Source: Firmicutes bacterium OM04-13BH (GTDB lineage: Bacteria; Bacillota; Clostridia; Lachnospirales; Lachnospiraceae). From it: a stretch of DNA of 64,000 nucleotides. The stretch is taken from NCBI GenBank assembly GCA_003481745.1, contig QULP01000008.1, positions 62,001 to 126,000 on the forward strand. Reading direction: 5' to 3'. A model generated the notes under the pieces. The model saw nothing but the letters and a program-made list of their open reading frames with translations. It searched no databases and was not told the origin of the DNA. Position numbers and translations under genes: made by a program. Below, one piece after another: positions 56,899 to 64,000 of this stretch. The number at the start of each line of letters is the position of its first letter. Within the stretch, counting starts at the first letter, position 1.

Positions 56899-58512
56899 AT
56901 GAAACAACAGATTTACAATACTGCACTTTATCTTAGGTTAAGCCGAGATGATGAATTACAGGGCGAAAGTTCCAGCATTACCACACAGAGAAGTATGTTG
57001 CGTTTATATGCAAAAGAACATCATTTGAATGTCATTGATGAATATATTGATGACGGCTGGTCGGGAACAAATTTTGACAGACCGAGTTTTCAAAGAATGA
57101 TTGAGGATATAGAGGCAGGAAAAATCAACTGTGTTGTAACGAAAGACCTTTCCCGTCTTGGCAGAAATTATATTATGACAGGACAATATACAGAATTGTA
57201 TTTCCCTAGTCATAATGTCCGCTACATAGCGATTGATGACGGTGTAGACAGCGAAAAAGGCGAAAGTGAGATTGCACCATTTAAGAACATCATCAATGAA
57301 TGGGTGGCAAGAGATACAAGCCGTAAAGTCAAATCAGCATTTAAGACAAAGTTTGCGGAGGGGGCTCATTACGGTGCTTATGCTCCGTTAGGATATAAGA
57401 AACACCCTGACATCAAAGGAAAACTGTTGGTTGATGATGAAACAAAATGGATTATTGAAAAAATCTTTTCCCTAGCCTATCAAGGTTACGGAAGTGCAAA
57501 AATCACAAAGCAGTTAAGAGCAGAAAAAGTTCCGACAGCGTCATGGCTAAATTTTACAAGATACGGTACTTTTGCACATATCTTTGAGGGAAAACCCGAA
57601 AGTAAGCGTTATGAGTGGACGATTGCTCATGTCAAGGCGATATTGAAAAGTGAGGTTTATATCGGAAACAGTGTTCACAATATGCAGTCTACGGTATCGT
57701 TCAAGAGCAAAAAGAAAGTGCGTAAGCCCGAAAGTGAATGGTTTCGAGTAGAAAACACTCACGAGCCGATTATTGACAAGGAAGTGTTCTATCGTGTGCA
57801 GGAGCAGATAAAATCAAGACGCAGACAGACAAAGGAAAAGGCAACGCCGATTTTTGCAGGGCTTGTCAAGTGTGCGGATTGTGGTTGGTCTATGAGATTT
57901 GGAACGAATAAGACAAATAAAACGCCTTACAGTTATTATGCTTGCAGTTACTACGGGCAGTTTGGCAAAGGTAATTGTTCTATGCACTACATTCGTTATG
58001 ATGTGCTGTATCAAGCCGTATTGGAACGCTTGCAGTATTGGGCTAAGGCAGTACAGCAGGACGAAGAAAAGGTATTGAACAAGATACAGAAAGCTGGCAA
58101 TGCAGAGAGAATACGGGAAAAGAAGAAAAAGGCAAGTACATTGAAGAAAGCCGAGAACAGACAAAATGAGATTGACCGTTTATTTGCGAAAATGTATGAA
58201 GATAGAGCCTGTGAGAAGATAACAGAGCGAAATTTTGTGATGTTGTCCAGCAAGTACCAAAAAGAACAGATAGAACTGGAACAGCAGATAACAAGCCTAA
58301 GAGAAGAACTAAGTAAAATGGAACAGGATATGATAGGTGCTGAAAAGTGGATTGAGTTAATCAAGGAATATTCCGTACCAAAGGAACTGACAGCACCATT
58401 ATTAAATGCCATGATAGAAAAAATCCTCATACATGAAGCAACAACGAATGAGGATAACGAAAGAATACAGGAAATTGAGATATATTACCGATTTATTGGA
58501 AGAGTTGAGTAA
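56899..58512 (+). CDS. Large serine recombinase (TnpX/resolvase family)
   Basis: The 537-residue enzyme inserts and excises element C. The resolvase domain has the nucleophile Ser15 (YLRLSRDDE) and conserved DRPSFQRMIEDIEAGKINCVVTKDLSRLGRNY. The recombinase domain follows (GYKKHPDIKGKLLVD), then a zinc ribbon with CADCGW and later CSYYGQFGKGNC, a coiled coil (about residues 390-480), and a DUF4368-like end (ILIHEATTNEDNERIQEIEIYYRFIGRVE). AAGGAGG precedes the ATG. It lies 36 bp from the right end of the element, and large serine recombinases use 2-bp crossover cores, consistent with the GG seen. Confidence 0.93.
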   Translation: MKQQIYNTALYLRLSRDDELQGESSSITTQRSMLRLYAKEHHLNVIDEYIDDGWSGTNFDRPSFQRMIEDIEAGKINCVVTKDLSRLGRNYIMTGQYTELYFPSHNVRYIAIDDGVDSEKGESEIAPFKNIINEWVARDTSRKVKSAFKTKFAEGAHYGAYAPLGYKKHPDIKGKLLVDDETKWIIEKIFSLAYQGYGSAKITKQLRAEKVPTASWLNFTRYGTFAHIFEGKPESKRYEWTIAHVKAILKSEVYIGNSVHNMQSTVSFKSKKKVRKPESEWFRVENTHEPIIDKEVFYRVQEQIKSRRRQTKEKATPIFAGLVKCADCGWSMRFGTNKTNKTPYSYYACSYYGQFGKGNCSMHYIRYDVLYQAVLERLQYWAKAVQQDEEKVLNKIQKAGNAERIREKKKKASTLKKAENRQNEIDRLFAKMYEDRACEKITERNFVMLSSKYQKEQIELEQQITSLREELSKMEQDMIGAEKWIELIKEYSVPKELTAPLLNAMIEKILIHEATTNEDNERIQEIEIYYRFIGRVE

Positions 58513-58548
58513 TCAACAAGAGTAATATTTTTAACTAAGGGAAACCGG

Positions 58549-59368
58549 AATAAATATGCCAGATCTCAGTATACTTGTTCAACTTGCTGAATATTACGAT
58601 GTTGAGATGAGAGAGCTCCTGGATGGAGAAAGGAGCCAGACTATGAATAAAGAGATGAAAGAAACACTGGACAAAGTTGTGGTGTATGAAGGATGGGTGA
58701 AACAAAAAGCATTAAAGGCTGGAAATCTTGCATTTGCATCAATGTTTGTGATTAGCGTGTTAGCGATTATTATTCAGATGTTATTAACTGTGGATATTCG
58801 CTTGGTTTTAGGAGAGACAGCAACTGCTTTGGTAGGAGGAATCCTGTACGCCTCTATTATGGTGTATAATGGAATATGGGATAAATGTTTGCCAAAAAGT
58901 GCTACTATATGGCGAGATTTTCTCACCAGTGTGATATGTACAGGAATTTTTACAGTCATCTATGGCATATGTTTATTTAGAATGGGAGCTACAGAAACAC
59001 AGGTAACACAATTAGCATTGGGATTTCTGATTGGTATTACTATTGTGGCATTTATTGTTCTTAGGCTCTTGGCATTTATTAATCGAAAAAGAAACCAGAA
59101 TTCGTCAAATATTCAGGAGAAAAAGGAAACTTCCATATCTAAGGCAGAATGGACAAAAATTTATAATGCACAGAATATAGTAGAGACAGAACAACTTGTA
59201 GAAATGTTAAAGCAAAATGGAATAGCAGCTTTTTCGCAGGAAGCAGGTGCGAATGTTGCAATGCATGGGGCACCAGGATTTGGAATATATGGTGTGGATA
59301 TATTCGTGAAAACCGATGATGCAGAGAAGGCAGTACAGTTGATCAAGGAGATTAATAACCAAGAATGA
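58549..59368 (+). pseudogene. 3' fragment of Xre-DUF2007 gene
   Basis: It continues the split gene with INMPDLSILVQLAEYYDVEMRELLDGE, then has four membrane helices, and ends in a DUF2007-like domain (WTKIYNAQNIVETEQLVEMLKQNGIAAFSQEAG...GIYGVDIFVKTDDAEKAVQLIKEI). An internal ATG at 58556 could still express it without the DNA-binding part. The rejoined gene would be a membrane-tethered Xre regulator of 313 residues. Confidence 0.85.
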
Positions 59369-59412
59369 AGAAATTTTTTGACATTTTCACACATGCGTGC
59401 TAATATGATTAT

Positions 59413-59508
59413 AGAAAAAGAGTGCTACCGATAGACGGTTAGTCCACATACTTAATTGATTAAAAATAACCGTTCAGTTTGCGAGGCTGGGGCGGTTATT
59501 TTTGTGTC
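59413..59508 (+). ncRNA. Putative antitoxin RNA (element B)
   Basis: Promoter TTGACA (59378-59383), 17 bp, TAATAT (59401-59406). The RNA begins like the A copy (GAGTGCTACCGATAGACGG) and ends at the AACCG...CGGTT hairpin with T-run, overlapping the peptide stop codon. Confidence 0.7.
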
Positions 59509-59594
59509 TTGTTATTATCTTTGCCGAATGTGTATCCGGCACAAAAGCAGGTGATGCCGAAGCTCACGACTGCAATAAAGTCCACAATACTCAT
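59496..59594 (-). CDS. 32-residue membrane peptide, putative type I toxin (element B)
   Basis: The partner of 43085-43183 begins MSIVDFIAVVSFGITCFCAGY and ends GKDNNKTQK. AGGAGGG precedes the ATG. Differences from the A copy are mostly conservative, as expected for a selected peptide. The same two-promoter convergent layout is kept, and the middle of the convergent RNA is where the copies differ most. Confidence 0.7.
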   Translation of the reverse strand: MSIVDFIAVVSFGITCFCAGYTFGKDNNKTQK

Positions 59595-59708
59595 TGGCTT
59601 AGCCCTCCTTTCCAGTGGATTCTCTTTCGAGTTTCTATGTAATCAGAGGGTCACAGTCCCTCTGCTGAAGGACTAACCGCCTACCGTTATGATAGCACCC
59701 ATGTTTCG

Positions 59709-59737
59709 ATTATAACAGTCAAGGTGGGAATCTGCAA
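59709..59737 (-). promoter_or_regulatory. Promoter of the 32-residue peptide gene (element B)
   Basis: On the minus strand: TTGCAG, 17 bp, TATAAT. Confidence 0.75.
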
Positions 59738-59770
59738 CCGGAAAGTTGACAGCTCATGAAAATCTGGCTG

Positions 59771-59788
59771 TGATACCGTTTTGATACT
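59771..59788 (+). repeat. Integrase arm-type repeats, element B right
   Basis: TGATACCGTTTTGATACT, matching 43748-43765. Confidence 0.6.
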
Positions 59789-59890
59789 AAAAAATGAAGA
59801 GAACAGAAATATAGCGTAGAAATCCTATAACACAGGACAATAAAGACACGAAAATCACAGAAAATAATGAGATTTTAAGAACCTCACAAA

Positions 59891-59945
59891 CGTGAAGGTG
59901 GACGTATTGTAGGAGCAGGTCGTGTTGCTATAATCATCGAGTAAT
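59891..59945 (+). other. Attachment repeat 3 (attR of element B)
   Basis: 51 of 55 bases match the tuf 3' end. The four differences would change three EF-Tu residues (T to I, S to A, T to I). This is probably what remains of the pre-insertion tuf end. Confidence 0.85.
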
Positions 59946-60017
59946 TAGGCAGAGAACTTAACGAAAGCAAGTCATAAGACGCAGTTTGAGTTTAGTCGAC
60001 TACTGAATATAGATCTG

Positions 60018-60084
60018 TTATCGCAAGATAATGTTGTGCCCAAACGTAAGATACTCCGGAACCATAAGGTTTCCGGGGTTTTTC
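60018..60084 (+). terminator. tuf 3' UTR module and terminator, copy 3
   Basis: TTATC-gcaa-GATAA hairpin, GTGCCCAAACGTAAGATA linker, then CCGGAACC-ataa-GGTTTCCGG with T-run: presumably the original host terminator. Confidence 0.8.
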
Positions 60085-60139
60085 TGTTGGGTATTATTTT
60101 GAGGATTCGAGTTTTGATTATTGGAGGAACAAAGAAGCT

Positions 60140-60994
60140 ATGAAAGAAAAATTAAATTACAAAAATTTCATAAAAGAAATCATCATTTTAACCTGGGCAG
60201 TTGCCATTATTGCAGCAGCGGTTTATTTCTTTTTAGTGCCAAGTCACACCTCAGTGAGTAGTATTTCCGGTCTTGGAATTGTAATATCAAACTTTGTGCC
60301 ATTGCCGTTATCTGCCATTACAATGATTTTAAATGTAGTGCTCTTGATAATTGGCTTTTTCACTTGTGGTCGAGAATTTGGAGCAAAGACGGTTTATACC
60401 AGTGTTGTCTTACCGCTGTTTATTGGCTTGTTTGAAAAAATTGCGCCAAATTTCGGTTCGATGACCAATAGTCAGGAATTAGATGTCCTTTGTTATATTT
60501 TAGTGGTAAGCATAGGACTTAGCATTTTATTTAATCGAAATGCCTCTTCCGGTGGACTTGATATTGTAGCAAAAATTATGAATAAGTATCTGAATATGGA
60601 ACTTGGAAGGGCAATGTCTTTATCCGGAATGTGCGTAGCACTTTCAGCTGCGTTAGTGTATGATAAAAAAACAGTAGTTTTAAGTATTCTGGGAACTTAT
60701 TTTAATGGAATGGTGTTAGATCATTTTATCTTTGATCATAATATCAAGCGTCGAGTTTGTGTGATTACAAACAAAGAAGAAGAGTTACGTAGATTTATTA
60801 TTGAAGATTTGCATAGTGGAGCAACTATCTACGAGGCGACCGGTGCATATAAGATGCAAAAAAGAAATGAAATTATCACAATTGTAGATAAGACAGAATA
60901 TCAAAAATTGATGAACTTTATTAATCGAGAAGATCCAAAAGCATTTGTGACGGTATATAATGTATCGAATATGAGATATCAGCCGAAAATGTAG
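60140..60994 (+). CDS. YitT family membrane protein
   Basis: The 284-residue protein has about five membrane helices (ILTWAVAIIAAAVYFFLVPSHTSVSSISGLGIVISNFVPLPLSAITMILNVVLLIIG...) with the family motif FNRNASSGGLDIVAKIMNKY, and a C-terminal DUF2179 domain (RVCVITNKEEELRRFIIEDLHSGATIYEATGAYKMQKRNEIITIVDKTEY). The transported substrate of YitT proteins is unknown. TTGGAGGAAC precedes the ATG. It is the first host gene to the right of the tandem elements, following the original tuf terminator. Confidence 0.92.
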   Translation: MKEKLNYKNFIKEIIILTWAVAIIAAAVYFFLVPSHTSVSSISGLGIVISNFVPLPLSAITMILNVVLLIIGFFTCGREFGAKTVYTSVVLPLFIGLFEKIAPNFGSMTNSQELDVLCYILVVSIGLSILFNRNASSGGLDIVAKIMNKYLNMELGRAMSLSGMCVALSAALVYDKKTVVLSILGTYFNGMVLDHFIFDHNIKRRVCVITNKEEELRRFIIEDLHSGATIYEATGAYKMQKRNEIITIVDKTEYQKLMNFINREDPKAFVTVYNVSNMRYQPKM

Positions 60995-61110
60995 ATTATT
61001 AGTGTGTTGTAACTAAAAAAGGTTGATTGGGCAAAATACCTAGTTCAAAAAATAAAATACTGAAACTGAGTTTTCGTAAAAAAAGCCCTGACTTTTTCTA
61101 AAAGAAAATA

Positions 61111-61139
61111 TTGCAATCAGTTAAATAAGAAGTTATAAT
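61111..61139 (+). promoter_or_regulatory. Promoter of the Nudix leader RNA
   Basis: TTGCAA, 17 bp spacer, TATAAT. Confidence 0.75.
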
Positions 61140-61145
61140 TTAAGT

Positions 61146-61241
61146 TAAGAAAAAACAACAAAATATTTTTAGGCGAAGAGTACAAGATGCGATTAAGAAA
61201 AACAGTTGAGGAAACTGTTTGTTAATCGCATCTTTTTATTT
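61146..61241 (+). ncRNA. Leader RNA with terminator before the Nudix gene
   Basis: It contains ACAACAAAATA, GGCGAAGAG, and a long hairpin AGATGCGATTAA / TTAATCGCATCT with inner AACAGTT/AACTGTT, then a T-run. It could be an attenuator of the Nudix gene or a free small RNA. A related RNA lies at 61857-61972. Confidence 0.55.
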
Positions 61242-61265
61242 GTGCAAGATAAAAGGAGAACAAGT

Positions 61266-61724
61266 ATGGAATATTGGAAAATGTTAAGAGATAAAGTAGG
61301 GAACATGCCAATTATGTTAATGGCAGCAGGTGTAATTATACAGAATAAAGCAGGAGAAATTTTATTGCAAAAAAGATCAGATTCAAATAAATGGGGAATA
61401 CCTGGGGGAATGTTAGATTACGGAGAGTCTGCTGAAGAGGCGGCAATCAGAGAAGTACATGAAGAAACAGGAGTAGATGTTGCTATTATAGATATGCTAG
61501 GAGTTTACAGCAAATATTTTCATAAATACGAAAATGGTGATACTATTCAGATGTGTAGTATTTTTTTTAGAGGAAAGATGGTTGGCGGAGAAGTGAAAAT
61601 AGATCAAGAAGAAACCGTAGAGGTGAAATTTTTTGACGAAAGAAATCTGCCCGAAATTTTTCATCCACAACATGAGCAGGCAATTCAAGATTTTTTTGAA
61701 AAAACGATAGGAGTGTGGAGATAA
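61266..61724 (+). CDS. Nudix hydrolase
   Basis: The 152-residue protein has the Nudix box GGMLDYGESAEEAAIREVHEETGVDV (GX5EX7REUXEEXGU), with the metal-binding Glu residues intact, and the lead-in LLQKRSDSNKWGIPGG. Such enzymes hydrolyse nucleoside diphosphates linked to another moiety; the substrate is unknown. The start is ATG 61266, after AAGGAG; the frame is open upstream through the terminator hairpin and is not used. Two similar hairpin RNAs flank it. Confidence 0.9.
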   Translation: MEYWKMLRDKVGNMPIMLMAAGVIIQNKAGEILLQKRSDSNKWGIPGGMLDYGESAEEAAIREVHEETGVDVAIIDMLGVYSKYFHKYENGDTIQMCSIFFRGKMVGGEVKIDQEETVEVKFFDERNLPEIFHPQHEQAIQDFFEKTIGVWR

Positions 61725-61821
61725 TCATTCAAATTTATCTAAAGCTATCTGTAATAAATGCTAAATGTAAAATTAGAAAAATGTGAAATGTTCACAAAAA
61801 AAATAAATAAATAAAGAATAA

Positions 61822-61850
61822 TTGACTAATATGAAATAAAATGGTATTAT
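61822..61850 (+). promoter_or_regulatory. Promoter of the second small RNA
   Basis: TTGACT, 17 bp spacer, TATTAT. Confidence 0.7.
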
Positions 61851-61856
61851 CTGTAC

Positions 61857-61972
61857 ATAATCATAATAGAGTTGTAAAACTCTACAACAACAAAATAATA
61901 AATTGTATGGTGAATGGAATGCGATTAAAGAATTATAGTGAAAACTATAGTTTTTTAGTCGCATATTTTTTT
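61857..61972 (+). ncRNA. Orphan small RNA related to the Nudix leader
   Basis: A ~115-nt transcript unit: a GTTGTA/TACAAC hairpin, ACAACAAAATA, GGTGAA, then ATGCGATTAA pairing with TTAGTCGCAT around TATAGT-gaaa-ACTATA, followed by seven T. No gene follows closely. Confidence 0.55.
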
Positions 61973-62004
61973 GCTTAAAAAAAGAAGTCTGGCCAACTTA
62001 TTCC

Positions 62005-62127
62005 ATGAACCCTGATTCTGAACATACTCCTGATGAATCAGAAGAACAGGAGCTTTTTATTATTAAAGAAGGCTTTTCTGGAATTACAACTAGCTGTGTA
62101 GACTTGTGGGGCTATCGTCCTAAATGA
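62005..62127 (+). pseudogene. 40-codon frame, probable remnant
   Basis: It reads MNPDSEHTPDESEEQELFII, then KEGFSGITTSCVDLWGYRPK to a stop. The frame continues upstream, there is no ribosome site, and the text looks like the tail of a lost protein. Family unknown. Confidence 0.3.
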
Positions 62128-62132
62128 ACCTC

Positions 62133-62161
62133 TTGACAAACAAATCTTTAAATGTGATAAT
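62133..62161 (+). promoter_or_regulatory. panDC promoter
   Basis: TTGACA, 17 bp spacer, GATAAT. Confidence 0.75.
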
Positions 62162-62164
62162 AAC

Positions 62165-62367
62165 GCCAGAGATAGTATTTGAACTCAAAACTATACTCTG
62201 GCTGAAATCACTGGAATCTTATATAGAATTTATAATTTATGACGTAAATGTCAAAAGTATAAAAAGATAAGAGCCTGTATTGTGTATTTAAGGAAAACAG
62301 GACTCGGATATACAGGAAATCAATCAGAAGTGTTTGGGGTCGGAGTGCGTCCTTAAATGCTTTTTTT
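62165..62367 (+). promoter_or_regulatory. Structured panD leader with terminator
   Basis: First hairpin GCCAGAG and TAGT...ACTA closing with CTCTGGC (62165-62202). Then ATTTAAGGA (62286-62294) pairs with TCCTTAAAT (62350-62358) across a 55-nt conserved-looking loop with GGACTC / GGAGT complementarity, and seven T follow. This has riboswitch or attenuator layout; the ligand is unknown. Confidence 0.55.
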
Positions 62368-62395
62368 ATTTCCTTATGGGAAAGGATTATATAAG

Positions 62396-62791
62396 ATGAC
62401 AATAGAAATGTTAAAAGGAAAAATCCACAGAGCAACCGTTGTTCAGGCGGAACTGGACTATGTAGGAAGTATTACTGTGGATGAAGAACTGCTTGAAGCT
62501 GCAAACATACTGGAATATGAAAAAGTCCAGATTGTAGATGTAAACAATGGCAGCAGATTCGAGACATACACCATAAGCGGGGAACGCGGGAGCGGTATGA
62601 TCTGTCTGAATGGAGCAGCAGCAAGATGTGTAAGTACAGGTGATAAGATTATTATCATGGCATATGCACAGTATGAGCCGGAAGAGGCACGTACACATAA
62701 ACCTGCAGTTGTATTTGTAAATGAAGAGAATAAAATCAGTAGAGTAACCAATTATGAGAAACATGGCTTATTAAAAGACATGGAAGAGTAA
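62396..62791 (+). CDS. panD: Aspartate 1-decarboxylase
   Basis: This pyruvoyl enzyme makes beta-alanine for pantothenate. The 131-residue proenzyme has the self-cleavage site [10 protein letters not shown] at Gly24-Ser25, the standard numbering when ATG 62396 is used, which supports that start over 62408 and the longer frame. HRATV with the conserved His, and [20 protein letters not shown], are intact. It is followed 136 bp later by panC. Confidence 0.95.
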   Translation: MTIEMLKGKIHRATVVQAELDYVGSITVDEELLEAANILEYEKVQIVDVNNGSRFETYTISGERGSGMICLNGAAARCVSTGDKIIIMAYAQYEPEEARTHKPAVVFVNEENKISRVTNYEKHGLLKDMEE

Positions 62792-62927
62792 GGCTGAGAA
62801 GTCAGCAGAAGCAATAGGATTAACAGTATTGCAAGTAAGAGGAAAGTGAATTTCAGAAAAGAGGCTATCTCTGAGTTTATAAAATCAGGACATCAGTGAA
62901 ATGTAACTGAAGAAAGAGGAGCAAACT

Positions 62928-63767
62928 ATGCAGGTAACAAAAACAGTAGAAGAAACAAGAAAACAAATTAAAGCATGGAAAAAAGAAGGAAAGACCGTGG
63001 GACTTGTTCCGACAATGGGATTTCTTCATGAGGGACATGCAAGTCTGATTAAAAAATGCAGAGAAGAAAATGATATCGTAGTTGTATCAGATTTTGTAAA
63101 TCCAACCCAGTTTGGACCGACAGAAGATTTAGAGGCATACCCAAGAGATTTTGAGCGTGACAGTAAACTTTGTGAAAGCCTTGGTGCAGATATGATTTTC
63201 TGTCCGGAACCATCGGAAATGTACCATGACCCGCATGCTTTTGTAAGTATCGATACATTATCTGAAACCCTTTGTGGAAAAACCAGACCAATTCATTTTA
63301 AAGGTGTTTGTACGGTTGTGTCAAAATTATTTCATATCGTAGCACCGGACAAGGCATATTTCGGACAGAAAGATGCACAGCAGCTGGCGATTATCCGCAA
63401 AATGGTAGCAGATTTAAATTTTGACATTGAAATTGTGGGCTGCCCGATTATCCGTGAAGAGGACGGACTTGCAAAATCTTCCAGAAATACTTATTTAAGT
63501 AAAGAGGAAAGAAAAGCAGCTCTTTGTTTGTCAAGAGCAGTAAAAGCAGGGCAGGAAATTATTCAGACAGGAATGATGGCAGAAGAACTTCTTGGAAAGA
63601 TGCGTGCAGTAATCGAAGCAGAACCACTTGCAAAAATTGATTATGTTTCTGTTGTAGATGCACTGACAATGCAGCCGGTAGAAAAAATTGACAAAAATGT
63701 ACTCGTAGCAATGGCAGTATATATTGGAAAAACCAGATTGATTGATAACTTCAGCTACGAGGTATAA
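62928..63767 (+). CDS. panC: Pantothenate synthetase
   Basis: The 279-residue enzyme joins pantoate and beta-alanine using ATP. The HIGH-like motif is PTMGFLHEGHASLI, the ATP and pantoate site is FGQKDAQQLAIIRKM, and the KMSKS-like loop is DGLAKSSRNTYLS. AAGAGGAG precedes the ATG. The next gene starts 3 bp after its stop, so the three genes probably form one transcript. Confidence 0.97.
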   Translation: MQVTKTVEETRKQIKAWKKEGKTVGLVPTMGFLHEGHASLIKKCREENDIVVVSDFVNPTQFGPTEDLEAYPRDFERDSKLCESLGADMIFCPEPSEMYHDPHAFVSIDTLSETLCGKTRPIHFKGVCTVVSKLFHIVAPDKAYFGQKDAQQLAIIRKMVADLNFDIEIVGCPIIREEDGLAKSSRNTYLSKEERKAALCLSRAVKAGQEIIQTGMMAEELLGKMRAVIEAEPLAKIDYVSVVDALTMQPVEKIDKNVLVAMAVYIGKTRLIDNFSYEV

Positions 63768-63770
63768 TGC

Positions 63771-64000
63771 ATGAAAAATATTTTAAATAAAATCGGAAAA
63801 GTCAGTAGTTTTGCATCCAGATATATTGGAATTATTATTATTGCATTTTCCTGCCTTGCATTTTTCTGGCGGGATGGATTTGCATGGATGACAAATTATA
63901 CATCAGTATTTTTAGGCGTCATTATGTTTGGAATGGGTCTTACGATACGGATGAATGATTTCAAAGTGGTATTTTCCAGACCAAAAGAAGTGATTATTGG
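63771..64000 (+). CDS. BASS-family transporter, N-terminal part (PanS-like)
   Basis: The visible 76 residues (KNILNKIGKVSSFASRYIGIIIIAFSCLAFFW, then YTSVFLGVIMFGMGLTIRMNDFKVVFSRPKEV) show the first helices and the GMGL motif of the bile acid:sodium symporter family. The gene is cut by the window end. Its position immediately after panC points to transport of pantoate or ketopantoate, as for PanS in Salmonella; that substrate is inference from context. Confidence 0.8.
   Translation, partial: MKNILNKIGKVSSFASRYIGIIIIAFSCLAFFWRDGFAWMTNYTSVFLGVIMFGMGLTIRMNDFKVVFSRPKEVII

Larger units (their letters stand above)
50605..58548 (+). mobile_element. Element C: serine-recombinase mobilizable element with dfrF-type gene
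   Basis: A 7.9-kb insertion whose removal between two GG dinucleotides (50603-50604 and 58547-58548) rebuilds the host Xre gene. The ends are partly inverted (GTTTCCC at left, GGGAAAC at right). It holds a DHFR, cargo genes, a Tn916-like oriT, a MobT relaxase, a repeat array and a large serine recombinase at the right end. Confidence 0.88.
43564..59945 (+). mobile_element. Element B: second tuf-integrated mobilizable element, interrupted by element C
   Basis: A 16.4-kb unit between attachment repeats 2 and 3; without element C it is about 8.4 kb, close to element A. The gene order matches A from repressor to TnpV, then differs in cargo (DUF6019-like, DUF3784, Xre-DUF2007). It ends with the same toxin-like locus. 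Confidence 0.85.

Noticed and set aside
34369..59945. Self-transmissible ICE
   Set aside because: No VirB4, coupling protein, or other mating-pore genes are found in elements A, B or C; mobilizable elements fit better.

Overview
The window is a low-GC Firmicute chromosome segment, most likely from a gut Lachnospiraceae-type Clostridium. The evidence is the codon usage, a T-box-controlled ileS, an L10 leader, the order rpmG-secE-nusG-rplK-rplA-rplJ-rplL-rpoB-rpoC-rpsL-rpsG-fusA-tuf, and near-consensus -35/-10 promoters with strong AGGAGG-type ribosome sites. The exact species cannot be read from the sequence alone.

Host backbone, left part (1-34368). It starts inside a DEDDh-type 3'-5' exonuclease gene and continues with a convergent D-Ala-D-Ala carboxypeptidase, a MATE transporter, a small Xre protein, an AAA-ATPase/PD-(D/E)XK protein, T-box-ileS, glgP, a 53-residue orphan peptide (13023-13184), an AraC regulator, modABC, an Hpt protein, and the transcription/translation superoperon ending in tuf. 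Several intergenic regions hold strong palindromes or leaders: 6913-7042, 14201-14361, 15323-15374, 17377-17549 and 30141-30386.

Mobile region (34369-59945). The last 55 bp of tuf are repeated exactly at 43509-43563 and at 51/55 at 59891-59945. These repeats bound two related elements in tandem. Element A (34369-43563) and element B (43564-59945) share one backbone: a divergent Xre repressor, a 64-residue excisionase-like protein, a tyrosine integrase, a RepA-like ATPase, a small acidic/basic protein, a DUF5348-like protein, a conserved palindromic oriT candidate, a MobV/Pre relaxase, TnpV, cargo, and next to the right attachment site a two-promoter locus encoding a 32-residue membrane peptide that looks like a type I toxin-antitoxin module. 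Element B is itself interrupted: a serine-recombinase element C (50605-58548) sits inside an Xre gene, and removing it restores the reading frame exactly. Element C carries a trimethoprim-resistance-type DHFR (probably dfrF), a second DHFR-fold protein, a MobT relaxase, a Tn916/ICEBs1-like oriT and an iteron-like repeat array. None of the three elements shows conjugation-pore genes, so all look mobilizable rather than self-transmissible.

Host backbone, right part (59946-64000). After the third copy of the tuf 3' UTR and terminator come a YitT-family membrane protein, a Nudix gene flanked by two related small-RNA-like hairpin transcripts, panD, panC, and the start of a BASS-family transporter that may move a pantothenate precursor.
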